Positions 34,019 to 46,640 of a stretch of 64,000 bases of DNA are shown here, piece by piece. Below the pieces are notes generated by a model. It did no database searches. It was given only the letters and a program-made list of their open reading frames with translations, and was not told the origin of the DNA. The DNA lies in contig MNCI01000651.1 in NCBI GenBank assembly GCA_015680685.1, forward strand, positions 876,030-940,029, given 5' to 3'. The DNA is from Gnetum montanum. Its lineage: Eukaryota > Streptophyta > Gnetopsida > Gnetales > Gnetaceae. Made by a program: the position numbers and the translations under genes. Numbering within the stretch: the stretch's first letter is position 1; the number at the start of each line of letters is the position of its first letter.

Positions 34019-36639
34019 TTCCATGGACACAGTAGTTGTGAGAACATCTGATTAGCCTTGACATACCAAGCTATAAACAGTCGTCATTCCTCTTCATAGG
34101 CTCTAGCTTTGTGTTTGTATTCTTGGTAATCTGTGAGCTGTCGAGCCAAGTCTGCCACGACATCTCTTTGTCCTTGGTAGCTGGTTTTGACTACCTCTAA
34201 CTCAAAATTTTCCATTTCTAATTTCTACAGAATCTTCTTGTGCTCAGCAAATTTTGTTTCATATTTTGTATGGGTGGTTGCTAGCTACTTCTCTAACTCT
34301 ATTCTCAGGTGGCCTGCTATTAACATGGCTAAGTTGGCATATTATAGGTTTGCCAACTCCATGTGCTCCATATGATCTTGTATCTACAGGTCCTAATTTT
34401 TGAGCTCTACTTGGTAGGCAAATGCATAGGTATCCAATATGGCCTAACAATCAATGTTTTGAGCATTGAGAGTGTTGATATGAGCCTTGGCCATATGGAT
34501 TTCTTTTTCAATTACTTGCTTGTACATCCCCACATGGTCCTTGAAGTGCTCCTTTAGTTTCTCATGTCTCTTGGCCTCGTTTTGCCATGCATTTATTTCA
34601 ATGGCCATCTTTTGATGGATTGCGTGTACCTCCTCCATTCAGAGGGTTCAATTTTCTCTAGTCAAGTAATTCATGTCTTGGTTAACCCTGACTAATTATT
34701 CTCATAACTGCTGAAAATTTTCTTCAAGAAAATTCTTTTATTTTTCCATAGTGGTCAACCAGAGATTGTCTACGGAAAGATATTCATTCTCCTCTTGCAA
34801 GGCCTATAGTACTTTAGCATGCACATATGTCTACGCTTGTGCCTTGGCAGCATCCCAATCGGCCTTGTCTTTCTCCTCCACCACTCTTTTATTATCTACC
34901 AACAATTTATTAAGTTGCTCCATCTAGAAGGAATCCAACTAGTCTGTGGGGATAAATTAAGATGGATCCCACTATGTATCTTACAGGGTGATGAGCCTCT
35001 CTTGAAGTCTTTCCAACTCCACCTTTGCATGCTTAGCCTTGATCTTTGCCATGAACAACTTCTCTTTGGTGGAGATGAGGTTTTATTAAGTTGTTATAAC
35101 ATCTTGCGAGATGTCAAACAAGGATGTCATCACTTTTCTTATCTACAGCAACCGATCAAGAACATCCTCATGCTCTGTAGGAGTGATCGAGGGACCAACC
35201 AAAGTTTGAGCATCACATGCTCTTGTAAAGTATATTGGTGGCACAACATGAACATTGAATGATTCTTTGATATGGTTTGTGACCACTTCCATAGCTCTCG
35301 CTACATCTTGGTGTTGCATGACCACTATTGTGGCTCCTTCACTATCTTTTAATTACACCTGAAATGATGCAACATTCCCTAAGATCTGTTGTGACTAGTG
35401 CAATTCCCCTCCTCTTTCTTGGATTAACACTTCACCCCATGCATGATTGATTGAGACCATGGATCATACGGTATCATTTATGACCCGGAAGAGGTTGGTC
35501 TCATCATGACTTCCCCAGCTAACCATCTCAACGATGGTCCTAAGATGGCTCATCGATGGTCAATAATCCTACGACGGTGGTGGTTGGTCTAGATAGCCTA
35601 TGTTGGGCCCCACTTCTTGTTGTTGACTGGGCCTTGTGCTTGGGAGTTAGCTAGGCCCTGTAGTTTGAGCTGCAATGGGCCCCACCATCTATTCTTATTC
35701 CAGCTCTAGTGTCTCACCAACACTTTTTATTAGGGTTGGTGGCTTCAACAATTCAACGAATGAAGCATTTTGGGCCTTTTTGGGGATGTCATTGGTGTAC
35801 CCTAGAATTCTAGCATGCTGACACAACTTCCTAATGAGATAGGGGAAGAATAATGCGAACTTCCCTATCTTGCATTCCTCACACCACCTAAAAATATCTG
35901 TTAGATATAGATGGGGTAGGTTGGCATTAACCTTACCCATCAATATCGCACTTCCTCTAGCTGCATATGTAGAGATTTTGTTCAGCCCTTTTGTGGGGAA
36001 TATGTGATATGTACTAATCTTGAAATATATTCTCTCTTCCAATGTCAACTCTTCATACATTTTGTTCTCCTTCTCGTACACCCTTGTCAACTAGATCTTT
36101 CGCACATCAGCATCGAAGTGAGTGGGTAGGTGAGCAAATTTTGGCCTTGTATTTGAAAGATTCAACACTTTCAAAATGGATTTGGCAAAAAAATCTATAG
36201 AAACACCACCAATATTAACTGTGGTGCCTTCTTCTTTATTGTGCCAAAATTGGTACATCTCTCCCAGGTACTAGGCACCACTTTCAGAGAGAATAGGCCA
36301 TAATGGGGATCCTTTGAGTTGGTCCCTGTCTACCTTAGGAGAAAACTCAGTGAAAGGTCCAAAGTTGAGTTTCACAATCATGGCTACTGACATGAACCTT
36401 TCATGGATTACCTAAACACATTCTAGTGCCAACGTGAGATGTTGTCCCTATTCAGGTGCTCCAACAACTCCTCCTTCAGCCTGTCCCTATTGCACAATAA
36501 CAAGAGGCTCTTGATGGATGTTGAATGATTGTGCCTCCTATTTTGTATATTCCTTTGGAGATTCCTAGCCTCTACCTCTCCTTGGTCATTCGAACGCACC
36601 TTGAGAGCGTCCTCCTTGCTATCCACATTTAGGGGCCAT

Positions 36640-38778
36640 CTGCAATCACACGGGGCTAATTATTAGTAAGGTTATTTACAAAATTTGACTTATACCCTTA
36701 CTTCTTACCTTTAATGAATTTTTTTCTTGTTTAGTGTGATCCAGAGTTAAAGAATTTTACAAGAATGTCCCCTAAAAGTTTTGATATTGGGCCCAATTCG
36801 ATTAGGTGGCTCCCAAATTTAATTCTCATGATGTGAATGAAGACATAAAATTGATTTGGCAATGTGTTTAACATTTTTTTACGATCATTTACCCTTTATA
36901 ATATCCTTTGAGCAATGATGAATTTTGAAAAAATTATGTGCAACTTGAAGCATACCCTTCCCCCATGACTAAGCTGAACACTTCGGGTTCAAGTAGGTTC
37001 AATCGGAATGAGAATCGAAGCGTTAACAAGCAAGTTATGGTTGTTTAAACAATAGGCATGTAAGCTAGCAAGTTTGTGAAAGAAATTTGAACAACTCTCC
37101 TCTCATTAATAGTGTAAAATGATGTTGACATGCATAGGGGGTCCATATATATAGGTTTTATGGATGCGATATCGTGTACCCAATAGTGCAGACCCGATAT
37201 CAGGTACTCGATATCACAGCCTATTGAAAATAGGGTACTTGATAAATTTGAAGCATTTTTGAATTTACAAGGCCAAGGATGAAGGATTTGAGGTTAATTT
37301 AAAAGGTCTAGGATAACATTGAATAGACCATAAGGCACAAAAAGTATAATGAAGGGGGATTTTTCAATGAAATTCATGGATAGGATGAGGAAAAAGGACA
37401 TGTTTTGGTGCATAGGAATGTTTGAATTAGGAGGATGTTAAGGGAAATAATAACATTGGTAATGCAGTATTCAGAGGGTATACGATGATGTGATGATGAT
37501 GCATAATGAGTGTAAATTACCAAGGTTACACAAGTGGGTCCTCCCCAAAGCAGGTTCCTACCTATGATGCCCTTACGTAACCACCTTGAAAATGTTCGTA
37601 GGCACTAAAAGGGTGAAATGTAATCCACACAAATTTCACAAAACACACACGTGGATACCACAATAATGAGGTATGAATTCTATGTGACACAAGACATGAG
37701 TCACACATACATGAATAACAAGATGAGGAAAATTGTAGAAGGGATTGCAAAGATTGGAACATGAGGTAATTGGTCCAAGGCATAATGAATCCTGAGTGTA
37801 GGGTGTGATTAATGTGTCATTAGCTTGTCACTCCAAAATCAAGACCAAGTTAATTCCTCCGATTAATGATATCGCATTATTTCATCCAATGATGGACAAC
37901 CATAAGAGCATCATGACAGCAAGGTGTACAATCACTTGGCATTTTGCTTAAGGGGGGAGTGATTTGGAATTTCTTTTGCGGCACTTTTTTCTTGATCGTT
38001 TCTTTTCTCTTTGTTTGGCTACATTCACACATTCTTATTTTCTTTTTTTTTCTTTGTTTTGTTTTTTTTTAATGCTTAATCCAAAGAAGCCACCTACCTT
38101 CAAGCATGGGTGTATGTCTTTCTAGTGGGACACCCTAGAATAGCATTGGGTTTCTTTATTGAGTGCCTTTTATTACTCTTACTCCCATTTTTCATTAGAT
38201 CTATAAGGATCTTAGTACAACCAGGCTACATGATAACTTTTACAGATGTCACTAAAGAGAATCCACAAGTCCCCTTGATGTCACACCCTAGCCATTCCCT
38301 CTTAGTCCATCATTTTTCACTCTGGGCATAATGAGCAAAAAATTACTTTTACGTTTTCATGATGACAAGAATATCATTGTACCCAGAGTAGAACCTCTTA
38401 TTAATAGAATGGTTGGGTCGATGTGCTGGGCTCGCTGTGCAAGTAATTAGTCACTTGAGGCTTGATAGCATAGAACAACACCTTAACCAATGAGTCACAT
38501 GAGTTTTTTATTCATAGATGAGATTACCCATAAAAAGATAAAAAGAAAAAACAATAAATAAAAAGATAAAACAACAAATTGAAAGATTAAAAACTGGAAA
38601 ACAAAAAATTGTAAAACTAAAGAAAAGAAAAAACATTTATTAATTCTTCTTATTAGAATAGAGGATACCCCCCATAACTAAATAGTTGAGCATGGCTATA
38701 ATTAATAAATGGAAGGTTGGGATCCTTGCATGTTGAAAATGTTGGGGATAAATCATATCCAAACCACCAAGTGTCTTT
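36640..38778 (-). other. Spacer between gag and second ORF (element D)
   Basis: No pol is present. The part at 37300-38000 resembles the 3' spacer of A around 61280-61700, and T/A-rich sequence at 38500-38650 occupies the place of the T-rich spacer that follows pol in A and B. This suggests D arose by removal of pol from an A-type element. GATATC palindromes with a TATATATA (37143-37220) lie upstream of the second ORF. The frame at 38110-38331 (plus) is not recognised. Confidence 0.6.
37143..37220 (-). promoter_or_regulatory. Internal GATATC/TATA module upstream of the second ORF (element D)
   Basis: On the minus strand three GATATC palindromes (37208-37217, 37194-37203, 37167-37177) precede TATATATA at 37145-37153, the same order and spacing as in the U3 of family 1 LTRs. 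It lies about 500 bases before the ATG of the second ORF. No LTR ends are recognised around it, so it could be an internal promoter or a remnant of an older LTR. Confidence 0.45.
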
Positions 38779-40689
38779 TTAGGTGGTGGTTTGAATGTAC
38801 CCAAATTGGGGTTCACACACTTGATTAATGATGAAATTGTGGGGCAAGTTAGAAGATGTGGTTAATTGATACAAAGTTGACCCACTATAGCACCCATGAC
38901 CATAAGATGGTATGCAAGGATCGATATGTCTCCCTACATCACTATATTCATTGGGCCACATGGTTGTTGGAGTAATGATTGGTGGCCCTGATAAGGTAAC
39001 ACGAGGCATTGGGTTTGAGGAGAAAGATGCACCATAGTGTTGAACTTGTGTTGAGTTAGAGGATGTAGTGGTCTCAAAACTGTGTTGTCCCTTTTTTTGG
39101 TTATGTCTAAAGAAGGGATGCCTTCAATGTTGTGGAGGATTCCCATTGCAGTTGATAGTAGCATCACAAGTAATGTTCATGGGTTGATGTTGTGGTGCAA
39201 ATCCTTTGGGCACAACTGATGGTGATGTAGAAGGGAGTAAAGGATAAGAATATTGAAATTGAGGAGAAGTGTAAGGCACATAAGGTGGTGGTCCTATTGG
39301 AGAGGATATGGGTTGGTAGTATTTAGGAGAATGATAACAATGTGGTGAGAGAGAGGATGCTGACCCAGTTGGGGAAATAGGATGCAGAACCTAATAAGCA
39401 CCTAGGTTTGGATGATATGAAGGGTGTGACCAGCTTGAGGGTGGCCTCCTCCACAATTGGGATCTTTTCCACTATGATTTAACATGGTATTTTTGTACAA
39501 ACTTTGGATGTAACATTCTTCCCCAATTCTCATGTAAATGTGCCAAGATTGGGCATTAACCTTTGGGGTGATCATACAAGAAAAGGTTACATTAATACAT
39601 ATGATTAGCAGTTGAGTTCTTATTTTCTTCAACCCTTCTTTCTAATTGTCTAGTGGTGTTCTTTCCTATTTCTTGATTCGTCATGGTTCTACCTCTAATA
39701 ATGTTGGCATATTCTCCACATTTTTCATGTATCCATTCTGTCATCTTATTGATCTTTGCCTATATTTCATCTAGTGATTGTAGTATTGGGAAAGATGGTT
39801 CCACCTCCTTGAGATGAGTTGATTTTTCCTCTTCATGATCATTAACCCTTGCTAATTTGAGATTTTGGTCCTGTTGAAATTTCTCAACATTCTCCCATTT
39901 AGCTAACTCTCCTTCTTATTTTTCTACCTACTTAATAAGCTTTTAGAATTGGTGGGTTCGTAGCTGGTATAGTTGATCTCAAGCATACATCCCTAGGGTC
40001 TCCCTTATTTCGTTACAGAGCCCATCTATGATGTGGTACATTAGCCTTTTCTTGGAAAATCCATGGCTTGGACAATTTTTTAACAATGCATAATATCTTT
40101 CTAAGGCCATGTCCAAGGGTTCATGTTGCACTTGTTTCCACTCTTGGATTTGTTTCCTCAAGGATGACACTCTAGCATAGGTTTGATATCTTTCATTGAA
40201 GAGTTCTACCATTGCTAGCCAATGTCAAATTGATTTTGGTCTTAAGGACATATACCATACTTTTGCTTGGCCAACGAGTGTCGTAGGAAAGAGCTTAAGT
40301 TTTTGCCACCCATTATCAATATTGTTCCATACACAAGAATCATGGAAGGATTGTAAATGATGTTGTGGATCTAGATCATAGCCTTCTAAAAATTTGAAAA
40401 AGTTGTTTAAATCAAGCCTAAGTAGACGGCCTTCCTTATGATGCTTGCAGGATATTCGAACAGCCTCTTGTATATGCATTAGGCTCTTAGTGGCCAGTAG
40501 CGGTTCATAGTCACTAGGTAGGTTATGAATTTTTGAGTTGGGATGATGTTGCCTTTGTTTATGTACATAGGAAATCCCTGCATCAGGTTGAGTACTCCAA
40601 ACTTTGCCTTCATCATCATATAATTCGTTGGTTCTCCAATGAATTGCCTTACTAGTTGTTGCATTATCATAGTCTTGTGAGAGAGACAT
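38779..40689 (-). pseudogene. gag (element D)
   Basis: Starts M-S-L-S-Q-D-Y at 40689. Capsid-type domain at 40480-39980 (L-D-L-N-N-F, W-Q-K-L-K-L-F-P, A-K-V-W-Y, E-L-F-N-E-R-Y, H-I-I-D-G-L). A coiled coil follows (39900-39650), then a zinc knuckle near 39590-39550 (C-N-L-F-L-Y-D-H-P-K-G-stop-C, second cysteine now F) and a long Pro/Ser/Gln-rich tail ending at 38779. One frame covers almost the whole region with about ten stops. H at 63299-64000 is the closest relative in the window. Confidence 0.85.
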
Positions 40690-40802
40690 TTTTGTGAACT
40701 TGTGTGTGACTTATTTTTAATTACTTCTTTCTAAAAGATATATTGTTAATACTTGTTACATCAATCTTGTATGATGTAAGTAATCTAAATAACTAGCACT
40801 GT

Positions 40803-40820
40803 CCTTGGCAATGACACTAA
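40803..40820 (-). other. tRNA-Asp primer binding site (element D)
   Basis: Directly after the 5' LTR on the minus strand; about 12 of 18 bases match the complement of the 3' end of plant tRNA-Asp (TGGCGCCGTTGCCGGGGA), mismatches being transitions. The better-preserved version is in H. Confidence 0.7.
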
Positions 40821-41686
40821 TGATGAGTGGCAAGGTACCCCTACACTCAACCATATGAATACGAGCATTCATGCATGATCCGGTCCAACTCTGCAGATGA
40901 GCTAGTTGTGGTATCTAGATAGTTACACATTGATCACTGTTCACTGTCTTCCCACCTAGACTAGTATTTACTTTTTCATGTATGATTTAGTCCAGAGTGA
41001 GGTGTATGATATGGTCCTAAACTAGTGCTACTCCTAGAGACAATGGAAAATAACTTTGTTTAAGCTAATAGGGGATGAGGAGGAAGATCTAAGCTAGCCT
41101 CAGTGCAATGAGCATCCATACTTAATCATCCGTACACATCTTGGACCTCATGTACTACTGTTGGGATTACCAAGCGCATGTCCTAGATATGCTATTGGGA
41201 TATCAAGTAGTCACACTTAAATGCTTGTGATCAAGTCATACTCATTCCACGTTTAATAACAGGGATAGTAAAGGAGGGTAAAGAAATATTAATTAAGAAA
41301 GCAATAAATAACAGTAACAATTAAGCAATTAAAACTAAGTGAATGCTACAATGATGAAGTAATCTTGATCTTTATTGCCAATCATGTGCATGTACAAATA
41401 TGTCACACTCAAATAAAGGTTCCGTACAATTACAATCATCACACTACGGGAATGCACTAGGGGAAAGAGTTAAGAGGAACTAAAATGAACAAAGAGACTC
41501 CATTACTTACCCTACTCCCTACTTCCTCCTTCTCCTGTGTGCCTAAATGTGGTATTTATAGGCTTACATAGGAGCCACGATATCGTGTATCCAATATTGT
41601 TAGCTAGGCCACAATATCACATACCTGATATCATGGATCCGATATTGTGGGTCTGATATCAGGGCCTAACAAATCATGGTTCATCA
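40821..41686 (-). repeat. 5' LTR of element D (866 bp)
   Basis: Ends TGATGAA (minus start, at 41686) and CTCATCA at 40821. GATATC palindromes at 41577-41662, two CTTGGTA units, and AATAAA-like signal near 41375. Pairs with 13870-14744. Confidence 0.9.
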
Positions 41687-41691
41687 ATATT
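41687..41691. repeat. Target-site duplication of element D, right copy (ATATT)
   Basis: Identical to 13865-13869. Confidence 0.85.
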
Positions 41692-42446
41692 CATTTTAAT
41701 AAACCTTAGTCTATTGAAAAGCTTTGCAAAATTCCATGTAATATTGAAGCCTATGAATAGCCTCTTGTCTATGATGAGACTTTTTTAAACCTTTTCTTTA
41801 ACATGAATTGTATAAGAGACCAATCTTTGACAACAGTGCCATTATTTATCATGTAAGAATGACTTTCCTTCTTCCATAAGACAAGTGTCATACCTTCCAA
41901 CTTTGTCTCAATATATAGTAAATTTTAATAGTCTTTTACATCTTCAAGCTCAAAATATCTTTTTGATCATCTAAAGCTAAGAGAGAAAGGATTTAGTACT
42001 TTACATTTCATTAAAGGATTTAACTTTAACATGAGACATTTTTAAGCATGTTTAAAATATTTACCAAGAGCAAGCCCAATTCCTACTCCTTACTTTCTTT
42101 ATTGGCTTGATGAAAGTTTCTTCTTCCCTTTCCTTGAAAAGATGAATCCTTGGGACTTGTTCTCAACACTTGAAGCATGAAGAAGCTTATCATCTTATTC
42201 TTCATCCTCTTCAAAGTTTTCAATCCCAAAAAAATGAGCATCTTCAAGAAGAGGTATGAAGGAATATCTCAAATAAGTTTTGGTGAAAAATCATTTGAGT
42301 TGTTTCCTTACCTTAAAGCCTTTGGTGAAGAAGCATTTCCTTAATTCTTCCAATTTTTTAAGTTTCTCAATAATGAACTTTAGAGTAGTTATCATGTATT
42401 CCATGTCTTTTTTCAAAGCTTGAATTATTTTCTTCCTTGAAGCCAT
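41692..42446 (-). pseudogene. gag N-terminal part (element F)
   Basis: Continues the gag of 13500-13864 on the other side of D. Begins M-A-S-R-K-K at 42446 with a helical Lys-rich segment. The capsid-type part near 41970-41770 has K-L-E-G-M-T-L-V-L-W and W-S-L-I-Q-F-M-L-K-K-R-F, a chromovirus-like gag pattern. Many stops and shifts. Confidence 0.65.
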
Positions 42447-42767
42447 GATGAAAATGACCTAAAAAATTAAATTTCATATAATACTATAAATAAATGTGAA
42501 ATATCAAAAGAAAAAAGTAATAAAACAAGGATTACTTAAATCTTAGTTGTAATGAGTCTAAGATGTTCAACTAATGAGTATCCAATTCTACAATTATTTT
42601 TTCAAATCTTCAAAGATATGATCAACTTGTACATTAAAGAAGTTTCTCCAAACCCTAAGGAGTATGGAAAGACAAACAGTTAAGAATTTAAAAAAACTTG
42701 AGAAAATAAAAATGATTCCTTGAAATTGAGATGTTCATTCTTCACTTGTCCTAATTATGTTCAAATA

Positions 42768-42783
42768 CAATGCTCTAATGTCA
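42768..42783 (-). other. tRNA-iMet type primer site (element F)
   Basis: Minus strand TGACATTAGAGCATTG against the usual TGGTATCAGAGCATTG; 12 to 13 of 16 match. It marks the left limit of the 5' LTR, whose minus-strand end TTTATCA lies at 42787. Confidence 0.6.
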
Positions 42784-42786
42784 ATT

Positions 42787-45700
42787 TGATAAAGAGCTTC
42801 CTTAGATTTCATACTCCAAGCTCTCTCAAATGAAAATTAAGCCAGATTCAGGGAGACTCTTAGTGATATCTAGATCTAATCCTATTCTTTCCTAGTGAGG
42901 CTTTGCACATAACTAATCTTTGAAGGTAGAGGAAATATTCTTGATTCCATCAAGTTGTATAAGCAATTTACCTTCTTATATTTTCTTTCCTTTGTTATGG
43001 TTTTCATTGCTAATCTAATCGTATTATATGTATTGTTAATCTAATACTTTTAATGATTAATCCATAATTCACTATTTTCAATAATGTTCACTTTGCTCAT
43101 CTTTCTCTTATGTCACCTTTTTAATCGATGGCAACAACAATGATGTATCCACGCAATGTAGCTTTTGTCATAACAAAAATTTTTCATGTTTTCTAGGATG
43201 TTGGGGTGATAATCACATTTGATGAACATGACATCTCCACTCAATAGTGGCTAGTAGAATTTTTGGACATTTATGAATGTATTTGATGGGTTAAAAAATA
43301 GGAAATAATGAATAGGTTATTAATATTGGTTGTTCATTCATTTATGTTAAGTTGGCCTTTAACCTAGGGACATTGCAATTAGCATTAATAGGACTCATTA
43401 ACAACATGATTTGTAATAAGGAAACTAGTACAATAATGGCTATTTTGTTATCTAAGTTGGTTTTAGAGGTTGCCTATCAATCTAGTGGCATTGTAGTTAG
43501 TAACAGATCTTTTCCAAGATGGTAGTAAGAAGCTAGGACCTAGTATAGCTATAGGATTTATACTAGTCATGATGTAACCTGACATTTGGTTTGGAGATGC
43601 ATGATGGTTTCAATGAATATTTATTCTTGTCTTGCATGAGGGTTGGCCTCAATAGATAAGGTAATACATCAAATACTCCTTAATGAAAAGCTAAAAGGTT
43701 CCAACCTTATAGTTACTTCAAATGTCTAATTCTAGAAACCACACAGGAATACCCTAAAAACCTATGACAAATCATGAATTAATGGTATTAATTAATGATT
43801 ATTTTAAATGATAACTAATGTTGGTTCTAATAGTGTGCTTGCAGTGTGAGCTCCATCTTTGAGTCATGTTCGTTAGAGATTTAAGGTGGATTTTATCTAT
43901 AGTGAATGTGTACTAATCCTTCCTACATGTGTTCCATGTAGATTTAGTACAAAGATTTGGAGGTGGTTAAGGTCAAGCTAGAAGATGGATCAATATTAGA
44001 TGAAAGTTGATCTCTTATGTATTTTATGTTATAATTTGGCCATTTAATAATGTTGTACGTTGGCTATAAATGTGACTTTTTACACTTAACTTTGATTGAT
44101 GTTGGAACAAGCCCAAAGTGGGCACAAATATTCTAATATGGATTTTCAAGGAACTTCTAAGTTATTAATTTTCTAAGTATTTACATGCTTATATGATTTT
44201 ATAAGTATTTGAGTTATTTAAGAAATTGTTAAGAGATTAATTTTATTCGCATGCTTCTTTAAGTGATTTTATAAATTATCTATGATTTAAAATATGAGAT
44301 GTGACAATTCATACATAATCTTAAAGGAACATTAAGCATACTTAGAAACTCAAGAGCAACATTCTTTGACTAGGATATTCTCATAGATAACTCTAGATAG
44401 GCACTCCTAAACTTAAACCTCTTCTTCAAAGAGTATGGGAGGTTCCTATGCTAAAAGATAAAGATCAAGGTTGCCTACATATGCTTTTGTCATAAGCATA
44501 GAAAATCAAGGCTATGTGGTTTTATAAGAAAGATATAATGATTAATTTAGTGAGAAACCCTAGTAGATCTCCGTACTCCTTTAGGCTCTTATCCTAGAAG
44601 GAAAGGAGCCTTCAAACTATCAAGGTATAAATTCTATTCTTTCTTCTTCTTGAAGCATTGTTCTTAGAGCTTAAGTCTTTGTTTATATACTTTTCAAATC
44701 TAGAAAGTAAAGTATGTAACACCCATTCATAGAAAGCAAGAGTAAACACTCAAAGCCCTCAACAAGCTATCTGACAATACAAGGATAAACTTTCTTCCCT
44801 AGATAGTTGATTAATTATTAGAAATTAAACTTGCATACAAACCATCATAGATAACTATCATTAAAATAAAGTATAACAAAGAAAATTGCAGGATGCAAAG
44901 AATGACTTAATCTAGCAAGAAGAGAATACCAATATGATGATTGATATCTCTTAATGTACTATGCATCCAAGGTGCAATATAAAAGTAAAATCATATAAAA
45001 CTTAAAATCATATCTATAGCCATCTAGCTTAGAAAAAAGCTAATTAATTTAATCACTTTACTTAGTAGTCTTATATTATCTATATCTAGAATTTAATCCA
45101 TCATAAGAAAGTCAAAATCAAGAAAAACATATTATTCATGTACTTGGAAAATTGTAAATTGAAATACAAAAAAAATACAATAATCTCTACATATATTCAT
45201 AATATCAATGAAAATTAATATCTAATTAGTAAAAAACATCATACCATAATTATATTTTAATTAAACTATTATTCATAAAAGACAACCATGAAAAGCAAAC
45301 AATGACAACAAAAATCTATGCAAGATTCCTTTGATATAATGTGTACGTCTCATTTACAGATTATATTTTGATTTTTCTTATAACATAATAATAAATCAAA
45401 TGTTATTCATCAATAAACTTATCTAACCTAATAGTTGGAAAAAAGAAATATATAAATTAGAAATATAAAATCCATTTAGTTGCACTATAATACTATCTTA
45501 TTTTTTCAACAAACCTCATAATAAAAATCATTTCAAATCAACATTTCTAAATTGAAATAATAAATTTCACATCACAAACATTTAATTGAACTATATATTT
45601 TAACAATAATAGAGAATAGAGAAATCACCTATATTAAATAGCCATAATTTAGTATCACTAACATTTAATAACCATAGATTAACATCCTAGATTACCCCCA

Positions 45701-46137
45701 CTCCATTGGACTCATAAATAGATAACAAAATCTAACTTGAAAATGTATGCAAATAATAAAAAAAATTCAAATTTAAGGATTAAGCATTCAAAGGGATCAT
45801 TAAGCTAATTTTCCAGTCAAAAACTAAGAAATTAGAAATTCTGTAAATTTTAAAAAATCTCAAAAGAGACATGGACCTAGGGATACTCTCACTTTCTATC
45901 AGTTATATTAGTCCTCATATAAGGGATCCTTGGCCCATGTTGGCAAATCTTTATGCCAATATGTCCTAAATTATTATGTGTATTTTTGAATCATCATAGA
46001 AACAACTCTCATCCAATTCATTTAGGCCTGAGTATAGAGGATGGTTGGAGAGATCCATCAACAAAATTAAGGATTCAACAATCCAAAATATCAATGAAAA
46101 ATATTATCAAATTTGATTCTAACATAAAATTATATTC
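42787..46137. other. 5' LTR start of element F and AT-rich sequence
   Basis: From 42787 the LTR of F begins; 42797-42850 resembles 50300-50350, the LTR of G. The far boundary of the LTR is not clear to me. Beyond it the sequence is AT-rich with no long frame and no domain I recognise; it may be further decayed LTR element sequence. Confidence 0.4.
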
Positions 46138-46640
46138 AAGGCAAAGAAAGGAGATAAGATGAGATATTAAGATTATCAGCCAACATTGTCCATCACACAT
46201 AGCAAGAGAAGGATTCATCTTACCTTCTTGTTTAGATTTCTTACTTACCAAAAATAATTAATTAAAATATTAGATTGCTACTTAGCTTAAGTTTCCATTT
46301 TATTTTTTTATTTCTATAGTAGCTATAGTATTCCTTTGTTATTGTTTATCTTCTCTTTTAGTCATCATCTTCTTGTTATTATTTAAGGAAAAGAAAGGAG
46401 AAGAGTTGAGATATTGAGATTATCAACTAATGTTATCCATCACAAATAGTAAGAGAAGAATTATTCTTACCTTCTTGCTTATATTTCTTACTTGCTAAGA
46501 ATAGTTAATTACAATATTGGATTAATACTTAGCTCAAGTTTCTTTTTTATTTCTTGTTTTTTGTAGTGTCCACAATCTTCCCTTGTTGCAATAGTCTTCT
46601 TTTCTTGTTGTTTATTTTCTGCTTTAGCTACATTCCTACT
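46138..46640. repeat. Two-unit direct repeat of 247 bp
   Basis: AAGGCAAAGAAAGGAG at 46138 recurs as AAGGAAAAGAAAGGAG at 46385, and similarity holds for the whole unit (GAGATATTAAGATTATC and GAGATATTGAGATTATC; ACCTTCTTG; TTAGCT(T/C)AAGTTTC). No coding content. Confidence 0.75.

Larger units (their letters stand above)
14935..36639 (-). pseudogene. Second ORF of element D (plant transposon-protein domain plus coiled coil), split by element C
   Basis: Coding is at 36639-34014 and 15103-14935. The frame starts M-A-P-K right after TGATTGCAG, a good splice acceptor. Residues from about 36390 to 35700 form a globular domain (F-F-A-K-S-I-L-K-V-L, later I-F-P-T-K-G-L-N and P-Y-L-I-R-K-L-C-Q-H-A) that resembles the putative plant transposon protein domain (Pfam PF20167), from memory of its pattern. 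Then come a Pro/Gln-rich linker (about 35690-35450), a long coiled coil (about 35330-34050) and a proline-rich tail. Stops are scattered. In Athila elements an ORF in this place is called env-like. No transmembrane segment or signal peptide is evident here. Function unknown. Confidence 0.65.
13870..41686 (-). mobile_element. Element D: non-autonomous Athila-like element carrying nested element C
   Basis: Minus-strand order: 5' LTR (41686-40821), tRNA-Asp primer site, gag (40689-38779), spacer, second ORF (36639 to 14935, interrupted by C), purine tract, 3' LTR (14744-13870). Without C it measures about 8.9 kb. There is no protease, RT, RNase H or integrase, so it must have used the enzymes of a relative such as A. 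Flanking ATATT duplications show it inserted in the gag of element F. The two LTRs differ at roughly one base in ten by eye, mostly transitions. Confidence 0.9.
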
